11,646 nt of DNA, from the NCBI GenBank assembly GCA_022704885.1, contig JAKJFO010000082.1, forward strand, positions 4,669 to 16,314, written 5' to 3'. The stretch is from Candidatus Rifleibacteriota bacterium. Lineage in GTDB: Bacteria > Riflebacteria > Ozemobacteria > Ozemobacterales > Ozemobacteraceae. Below the pieces are notes generated by a model. The model did no database searches. It worked only from the letters and a program-made list of their open reading frames with translations, and was not told where the DNA came from. The position numbers were made by a program, and so were the translations under genes. Shown piece after piece: positions 7,104 to 11,646 of this stretch (the stretch's first letter is position 1; every line of letters starts with the position of its first letter).

Positions 7104-7511
7104 ATGAGTGGTCTCAAGTATAAATGTGTACTGTTCTGTGAAGACATTCGCCAGGAAGTCGGTGGCCGGGTCAGCCTGATGGGCGTTCTCGGCTCAAAGC
7201 TGCTGGTGCAGAGTTTCCCGCTGACTTTTCCCAAATTGTGTCTCTTTATCGAATGGGGTGAAATTACCGGCAAGGTGAATGTTACACTCAACATCATTCC
7301 GCCAGAAGGCGTCGAGATTCCCAAGGTGAGACCGTCGGCTCCGATTCAGGGACAGACCGGTCTGGTAGCACGTTCGATGATAGTGTTGAGCAATTTCGCT
7401 TTCCCGGCTGCGGGCAACTATGTTTTTGAATTCGAAGCCGATGGCAAGATTGCCGGCCGCGAAAACTTTCTCGTCGAAAAATACGAAGGGCCGACATCGG
7501 CTCCGAACTGA
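7104..7511 (+). CDS. DUF6941-like protein of unknown function
   Basis: This is a 135-residue soluble protein with no signal peptide or membrane segment. It opens with KYKCVLFCEDIRQEVGGRVSL and a GVLG turn, then alternates beta-strand stretches (LCLFIEWGEI, VNVTLNIIPPEGVEI, NYVFEFEADGKIAGRENFLV). The overall pattern matches what I recall of DUF6941: a small all-beta protein reported with an opening CEDxRxExGGK/R-type motif. The assignment is from memory. ATG at 7104 has AAAGGAAA just upstream. It lies 15 bases after ruvX and 9 bases before the HEAT protein, so these genes are co-transcribed. The function is unknown. Confidence 0.8.
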   Translation: MSGLKYKCVLFCEDIRQEVGGRVSLMGVLGSKLLVQSFPLTFPKLCLFIEWGEITGKVNVTLNIIPPEGVEIPKVRPSAPIQGQTGLVARSMIVLSNFAFPAAGNYVFEFEADGKIAGRENFLVEKYEGPTSAPN

Positions 7512-7520
7512 GAAGCGGTC

Positions 7521-8741
7521 ATGAATAACAACGAATTTGCCGGTATTCTCGAAGAAGCTCTGGGGCATGACGCAACTTTTTTTGACGTAATTCTTCCGCG
7601 TCTCAAAAAGCCGACTTCGCATGAAATGGCCGCTTTGTGCCAGGTTCTCGAGACCGGCGGAGTCGTTTCCCGTCAGCTGGTGGCACGGTTGTTCAGCGAG
7701 CATCTGGGCACTGTCGGGGCAGATTATTTGACCGGCAGGCTGGATATTGCTCAACCCAGGCTGTTTGTCGAAGCTGCCGCGATTCTCGGCCAGCTGAAAT
7801 ATGAGCCTGCCATAGACGCTTTGTCGATGGGGCTTTTGCTCTCGACGCCCGAGCTGGTTCTGCCGGCAGTTAAGGCGCTGGCAATGATGCCGCCTTCGCG
7901 GCGGGTAGATGACATTCTGGTCGGGTTCTATCTCGATTTCCCTGATGAAATAAAGCTTTCACAGAGTATCAGATACCTGCTCAGCCGGCAGCAGACCATT
8001 GTGCACGAGTTGCTCGAAAAGTATCGTTCACTGTCTGCTGACAGACGTATGTGGGTTCTCAAATTTCTCGCCGAAACCGGCAGTCATGAGTCTTTGAAGC
8101 TTTTCTCCGAAGAACTGCAGGCCGAACCTCTCGAACGAGGGTTATATTGTATCAGAGGCCTGGGGCAAATCGCTTCTGACGCTGCTGTGGATACTCTCAA
8201 AAAGCATGCCGGGCATGCTGAGTGGTTCATCAGAAAGCGGATCATGGAAGCTCTTGGTGCTACCAGCCGGGCAAGCGCCATCGAACCGCTGCTCGGCGCG
8301 TTGCATGATGAGTCTTTACAGGTGAGAACTGCCGCGGTCGAGAGTCTTTCAAAAGTGGGCAATCTTAATCCCGACCTGCTGGTCAAAAAGCTTGAAACTG
8401 CCGACCGAACGGTAAGAATCAATCTTATCAGGGCCATGGGCCAGCTCAAGAACGAAAAGTTCGTGCAGTCGCTCGTTGACATACTTAAAGATCGCGAGAC
8501 GCTTTTTTTCAGTATCGATGCTATTGGTGATCTCGGTTTTGCCCAGGCAGAATTTTCATTGCGTCGACTGCTCAAGGATGAAATCTGGTTCAATCGACTC
8601 AACGCCCTTGAAGCTCTCGCCAAGCTTCCAATTCAGGGGCTCAATCAAATCGCTCTTGAAGCCAGTCAGGACGAAAACGACATGGTTCGCAATGCTGCCG
8701 CCAGAATTCTGGCCGGGATCAAAAACAACCGGCAGGCATAG
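7521..8741 (+). CDS. HEAT-repeat protein
   Basis: This is a 406-residue all-helical protein with no signal peptide. From about residue 70 onward it is a series of HEAT/PBS-lyase-like helix pairs, for example EWFIRKRIMEALG, SAIEPLLGALHDESLQVR, TAAVESLSKVG and a final NDMVRNAAARILAGI. Such arrays form a curved surface for protein-protein contacts and have no enzymatic residues by themselves. The N-terminal 60 residues are helical but not obviously repeat-like. It starts 9 bases after the DUF6941-like gene with only a weak GAGAAG ahead of it, so translation is probably coupled. The partner is unknown. It ends 5 bases from the stop of the convergent chemotaxis operon. Confidence 0.88.
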   Translation: MNNNEFAGILEEALGHDATFFDVILPRLKKPTSHEMAALCQVLETGGVVSRQLVARLFSEHLGTVGADYLTGRLDIAQPRLFVEAAAILGQLKYEPAIDALSMGLLLSTPELVLPAVKALAMMPPSRRVDDILVGFYLDFPDEIKLSQSIRYLLSRQQTIVHELLEKYRSLSADRRMWVLKFLAETGSHESLKLFSEELQAEPLERGLYCIRGLGQIASDAAVDTLKKHAGHAEWFIRKRIMEALGATSRASAIEPLLGALHDESLQVRTAAVESLSKVGNLNPDLLVKKLETADRTVRINLIRAMGQLKNEKFVQSLVDILKDRETLFFSIDAIGDLGFAQAEFSLRRLLKDEIWFNRLNALEALAKLPIQGLNQIALEASQDENDMVRNAAARILAGIKNNRQA

Positions 8742-8746
8742 GGCGA

Positions 8747-9178
8747 TTATTCTTCGCTCTGTTTGCCGAAGACTATGCGATGAGCGTTGAGCATGATGAC
8801 GATTTTGTTGTCGATCTTACCAACGCCTCGCAGATACTCGATGTCTACGCTTTCACTGACGCGGTTAGGTGGCTCTATGGCTGATTCTGGCAAGCGAATG
8901 ACTTCCTGAACGCTGTCGACCAGGAAGCCAGCCTTGACCTTTTCTTCGTCGAACGACAAAATTATAATCTGATTGCTGGCCTTGCGTTCAACCTCGGTCA
9001 GTCGTAATCTTCGGCGTGTGTTGATTACCGGCACGATTTCGCCGCGCAGGTTGATGACGCCATCGATATAGTGAGGCGCCTTGGGAACCCTGGTTATCGG
9101 ATGCCCGCTGAGATTGATGATGGCCTCGACCTGCTGGATTTCGAGCGCGTAGGTTTCGCCAGCCATGGTAAAGGTCAC
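8747..9178 (-). CDS. CheW/P5-like domain, probably the 3' part of the upstream HPt-P2 gene
   Basis: This is a CheW-like coupling domain. FTMAGETYALEIQQVEAII, ITRVPKAPHYIDGVINLRGEIVPVINTRRRL and KAGFLVDSVQEVIRLP are the usual SH3-like subdomain signatures, and VDIEYLRGVGKIDNKIVIML is the C-terminal strand set. The only in-frame start codons near the N-terminus are GTG 9178 and ATG 9166. Neither has a ribosome binding site, and both cut into the first beta strand. The same frame is open upstream to 9299, and the part from about 9226 down reads as real protein (an acidic EEEEE run and then ELVQLVTF, the expected first strand). The preceding HPt-P2 frame stops at 9271, inside this open stretch. 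I therefore think this domain is normally joined to it and separated by a one-base shift. In the cell it would bind receptor arrays or CheA. Confidence 0.8.
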   Translation of the reverse strand: MTFTMAGETYALEIQQVEAIINLSGHPITRVPKAPHYIDGVINLRGEIVPVINTRRRLRLTEVERKASNQIIILSFDEEKVKAGFLVDSVQEVIRLPESAIEPPNRVSESVDIEYLRGVGKIDNKIVIMLNAHRIVFGKQSEE

Positions 9179-9257
9179 CAGCTGAACGAGCTCGATGACT
9201 TCCTTGGCCTCTTCTTCTTCCTCGGGGGGCGTTTCGCCAGGAGGAGGACCTGGCGGC

Positions 9258-9301
9258 GGGGCCGGAGGAACTACCGGTGCCCCGCCATCGGGTTGTGAAC
9301 T
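9258..9301 (-). other. Frame junction between the HPt-P2 and CheW frames
   Basis: The HPt-P2 frame (stop TAG at 9273-9271) and the CheW frame (preceded by TGA at 9304-9302) overlap only here. A GGGG run (9283-9280 on the minus strand, in GCG GGG CAC) would join the two frames if it held five Gs, or if the ribosome slipped back one base on GGG. The joined sequence would read NPMAGAPVVPP. The run is also the base of a GC-rich stem: GGGG-CA-CCGG pairs with CCGG-CCCC (9265-9258) around an 8-base loop that contains the TAG. Confidence 0.6.
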
Positions 9302-10290
9302 TCATAATTGGCCGGGGCAGCCTGCACCGGCGCGGCCGCCGGGGCAGCTCTGGGAGCAGGTGCAGCCGATGCCGAAACCGGCGGCGGTGGGGGTTGGTAA
9401 GCTGGCTCTGGCGAGGGCTCATGGTAGGCCGGCGCTGCATGCTGAACTGGCGCAGCGCCACCGCCAGCATCTGAAATATCGGTCAATTCTATCGTTTCAA
9501 GTTCAGATATCGACTCAAGAGCGTCTTTTATCTGTTCTATCGACTTGTCGGTTATCAGAACCATCTTGAACGATTTGTCGAATTTTTCGTTTTCGAGGTC
9601 TTTAACTTCTGGAGCTGACTTGGCAATGTCGCATTGCAGGTCGTCGAGAGTGCGCAGAACCATGAATACGCGCGGCCCCTTGAGCAGACAGTCAGCTACC
9701 AGAGCGATTTTCAGTAGAAGAACATTTTTGCCTGAATCGCCAGCTTCTTCGAGTCCTGAGAGCTCGAAATCACTCAGTCCCATGTCGCTCAAATCGGCTG
9801 TAACCCCGCCACCGCCCTTTTTGCCACCACCGCCGGCAGCCGGCGTCGCCACTGGTGCGGCAGCATGGGCGGGAGCTGCTGAAGCCGGAGCCGGTGCTCC
9901 ACCGCCACCTGCGGCCAGCCCGGAAAGTTTGGCTGAGAGTTCTGACAGGTCTATGCCTGAGTCGGTTTGCTCAATACTGTCATTGACCAGAGTTCTGAGA
10001 ACATCGAAGGTTTCAAAAATAGCGTCGATAACCGCAGAGGTTACCTGAATCTGGTGTGTGCGCAGCTTGTCGAGAATGTTTTCCATCTCATGCGTGAGGT
10101 GGGCTATTTTCTCGAAACCCATGGTGGCCGACATCCCCTTCAGGGTGTGAGCCGCTCGGAAAATCTCTTCTACCGCCTCAAGATTCGATGGATTCTGTTC
10201 GAGGCTGAGCAGGCACCTGTCCATGGTGTCGAGATTTTCGCGGGAGCCATCGATATAGGCACCCATATATTCGGAAAGATCGAGGTTCAA
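9271..10290 (-). CDS. CheA-like HPt (P1) and P2 protein lacking the kinase core
   Basis: This is a 339-residue frame started at TTG 10290, which is preceded by a perfect TAAGGAGGT at 7 bases. P1 (about 1-107) is an HPt domain with phosphoacceptor H48 in AAHTLKGMSATMGF and the LTHEMENILDKLR helix. A glycine/alanine/proline linker follows (about 124-163). Residues 186-272 look like the CheY-binding P2 domain (LLKGPRVFMVLRTLDDL, then FKMVLITDK and ISELETIEL). A second alanine/proline-rich linker (273-333) leads to TAG at 9271. There is no dimerisation or ATPase domain, so it cannot phosphorylate itself and needs a kinase, most plausibly the CheA encoded 37 bases upstream. It probably continues into the CheW-like domain downstream through a frameshift. 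Confidence 0.88.
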   Translation of the reverse strand: MNLDLSEYMGAYIDGSRENLDTMDRCLLSLEQNPSNLEAVEEIFRAAHTLKGMSATMGFEKIAHLTHEMENILDKLRTHQIQVTSAVIDAIFETFDVLRTLVNDSIEQTDSGIDLSELSAKLSGLAAGGGGAPAPASAAPAHAAAPVATPAAGGGGKKGGGGVTADLSDMGLSDFELSGLEEAGDSGKNVLLLKIALVADCLLKGPRVFMVLRTLDDLQCDIAKSAPEVKDLENEKFDKSFKMVLITDKSIEQIKDALESISELETIELTDISDAGGGAAPVQHAAPAYHEPSPEPAYQPPPPPVSASAAPAPRAAPAAAPVQAAPANYEVHNPMAGHR

Positions 10291-10327
10291 CCCCTGACCT
10301 CCTTATACACACAAAAATTCAATTCTG

Positions 10328-11646
10328 TCATTGCAGCGTCTGTCCTTTCTGGAAGAACGACGGAATATCGAGAATCAGCGCAATGCTGCCGTCGCCGCGC
10401 ATGGTTGCTCCCATTATGCCCGGCAAGCCGCTGAGCAGGTTGCCCAGCGATTTGATAACGATTTCCTGCTGACCAAACAATTCGTCGACCATGAATCCGG
10501 CACGCTTTTCGCCTGACGCACAGACAACCATCGACAACTCGTCTTCTTTGGCGTCGATGATTTTTTTCTGCTCTTCTGTTGTCGGCACATTTAACACATT
10601 GCGCAGTCTGATGATCGGCAGAACTTCACCACGCAGCAGGGTGACTTCCTGGTGCTGAACGATATTGATGTCAGCTTTGGTGATATCCATGGTTTCAAGC
10701 ACCGAACCCAGCGGTATCGCGAACATTTCTTCGCCGACCTTAACCATGAGAGCAGGAAGAATGGCGAGAGTCAGCGGCAGTTTGATGGTTACCCGTGAGC
10801 CTTCGCCGACTTTCGATTCAAGCTCGAGCACGCCGTTGAGATCTTCGAGTTTTGCTTTAACGGCATCCATACCGACACCGCGTCCGGAAAGATCGCTTAC
10901 CACGGCTGCCGTCGAAAAGCCCGGCAGGAAAATGATCTTGATGATCTCTTCGGGGGGCATCTTGGCAATCTGTTCAGCGGTAAACAGACCGCGCTCAACT
11001 GCCAGCCGGCCAATGATCGAAGGATCGACTCCCTTGCCATCGTCGACGACTTCAATAAGCACGTTATTGCCTTCGTGACGGGCGATCAGAGTGATGGTGC
11101 CGACATCGGATTTGCCTTTGGCGATTCGGTCTTCGGGCATTTCGATGCCATGGTCGATGGCATTGCGGATCAGGTGAACCATCGGGTCACCGATTTCGTC
11201 GATGACCGTTCTGTCCATTTCAGTTTCCTTGCCTTCGAGAACAAGGTTGATCTTCTTGTTGAGCTTTTTGGCGAGGTCGCGAACCATACGCGGAAAACGG
11301 TCGAAAACCTGCTCGATCGGCACCATTCGCACCTGCATGACAACATTCTGTAATGATGCGCTGATCTGGGAAACGCGTGAAAGTGCTTCGTTAAGGTCTT
11401 TCAGCTTGTGTGCCGCACCGATGTCTTCGAGACGGGTACGGTTGATGACCAGTTCTCCGACAAGGTTCATCAGGTCATCCAGACGCTTCATGTCAACACG
11501 TACTGTCTGATTGCCTCGTTTATCGGCGGCCGCGGCCGCTCCTGCCTTTTTATCGGGAGGTTTCGGTGGCGCACCGGCTCCGCCAGCAGGAGGAGTCGGT
11601 GGTTTTGGTGGTGGCGCTGCCGGCGGTGGTGGCGGTGGCGCCGCCG
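10328..11646 (-). CDS. cheA: Chemotaxis histidine kinase CheA, P3-P4-P5 part (5' end beyond right edge)
   Basis: The frame is open from TGA at 10330-10328 to the right edge. From the edge inward it reads a proline/alanine-rich linker, then the P3 dimerisation helices (VRVDMKRLDDLMNLVGELV, about 11500-11330). The P4 ATPase follows with N box HLIRNAIDHG (around 11176-11147), G1 VDDGKGVD, F box FLPGFSTA and G2 GRGVGMDAVK. The CheW-like P5 domain comes last (about 10775-10340). All ATP-binding motifs are intact. ATG at 11491 is not the true start, because conserved P3 residues and the linker lie upstream of it. Whether P1 and P2 precede the linker cannot be seen. The downstream HPt-P2 gene follows after 37 bases on the same strand, so they form an operon. 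Confidence 0.95.
   Translation of the reverse strand, partial: AAPPPPPPAAPPPKPPTPPAGGAGAPPKPPDKKAGAAAAADKRGNQTVRVDMKRLDDLMNLVGELVINRTRLEDIGAAHKLKDLNEALSRVSQISASLQNVVMQVRMVPIEQVFDRFPRMVRDLAKKLNKKINLVLEGKETEMDRTVIDEIGDPMVHLIRNAIDHGIEMPEDRIAKGKSDVGTITLIARHEGNNVLIEVVDDGKGVDPSIIGRLAVERGLFTAEQIAKMPPEEIIKIIFLPGFSTAAVVSDLSGRGVGMDAVKAKLEDLNGVLELESKVGEGSRVTIKLPLTLAILPALMVKVGEEMFAIPLGSVLETMDITKADINIVQHQEVTLLRGEVLPIIRLRNVLNVPTTEEQKKIIDAKEDELSMVVCASGEKRAGFMVDELFGQQEIVIKSLGNLLSGLPGIMGATMRGDGSIALILDIPSFFQKGQTLQ

Noticed and set aside
8700..8713. Perfect 14-base palindrome GCCAGAATTCTGGC near the end of the HEAT gene
   Set aside because: It lies in a coding region without a following T run and far from any promoter, so it is most likely chance.
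8751..8772. TCTTCG / CGAAGA stem with a 10-base loop just after the HEAT gene
   Set aside because: The stem is a short 6 bp with no T tract, and it lies within the CheW coding sequence. It is too weak to call a terminator.
8988..9470. 160-codon minus-strand frame, rich in R, S and P, over the CheW/HPt junction
   Set aside because: This is the third frame across GC-rich linker codons. It has low-complexity arginine-rich content, while the other two frames carry clear conserved domains.
9800..9910. GC-rich stretch of GGN/GCN codons that looks like a tandem repeat
   Set aside because: It encodes a glycine/alanine/proline linker between P1 and P2. No regular repeat unit is present. The same applies to 9230-9460 and 11520-11646.
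9545..10048. Plus-strand frames of up to 167 codons opposite the HPt-P2 gene, and similar ones opposite CheA and alaS
   Set aside because: They are antisense shadows of strongly conserved domains, with biased low-complexity composition and no ribosome binding sites.
1..11646. CRISPR arrays, tRNA or rRNA genes, insertion sequences, attachment sites, defence-type genes
   Set aside because: I looked on both strands and saw no repeat-spacer pattern, RNA gene, transposase or terminal inverted repeats. The window reads as ordinary chromosomal genes.

Overview
The window looks like a piece of a Gram-negative-type bacterial chromosome with the standard code (TAA, TAG and TGA all act as stops), roughly even base composition and frequent non-ATG starts. 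Three of the supported genes begin with TTG behind a clear ribosome binding site, and alaS begins with GTG. The gene mix (pseudopilins next to alaS and ruvX, an alanine/proline-rich multidomain CheA system, HEAT repeats, a DUF6941-like protein) would fit a little-studied deep lineage such as Candidatus Riflebacteria. That placement is a guess from gene content and not a sequence comparison.

Layout, left to right. Positions 1-476 (minus) hold the N-terminal part of an unrecognised protein that runs off the left edge. Positions 602-1225 (minus) encode a class I SAM methyltransferase resembling PmtA-type phospholipid N-methyltransferases. A 227-base divergent promoter region follows, with well-formed sigma70-like promoters on both strands. 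Positions 1453-2214 (plus) encode a single-pass membrane protein with a coiled-coil/TPR-like outer part. It converges on, and overlaps by 26 bases, a secreted protein gene at 2189-2668 (minus). The apparent intrinsic terminator of the secreted protein gene lies inside the coding sequence of the membrane protein gene.

Positions 2736-8741 (plus) look like one long operon: two type II secretion/type IV pilus-like minor pseudopilins, alanyl-tRNA synthetase (alaS), the Holliday junction resolvase-like RuvX/YqgF, a DUF6941-like protein and a HEAT-repeat protein. Gaps are 36 bases or less, and alaS and ruvX overlap by one base. A good promoter sits just before the first pseudopilin.

Positions 8747-11646 (minus) are a chemotaxis-type signalling operon that converges on the HEAT gene with only 5 bases between the stops. 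Read in the direction of transcription, it starts with the P3-P4-P5 part of a CheA kinase (5' end off the window). Next comes a protein with a phosphoacceptor HPt domain (P1) and a CheY-binding-like P2 domain, then a CheW/P5-like domain in the -1 frame with no convincing start of its own. The simplest reading is one P1-P2-CheW protein of about 514 residues that lacks the kinase core and is interrupted by a one-base frameshift at a GGGG run. The set resembles a split CheA, in which one protein supplies the phosphoacceptor histidine and its neighbour the ATPase. This is the most interesting part of the window. Whether the shift is programmed, a mutation or an assembly error cannot be settled from one sequence.
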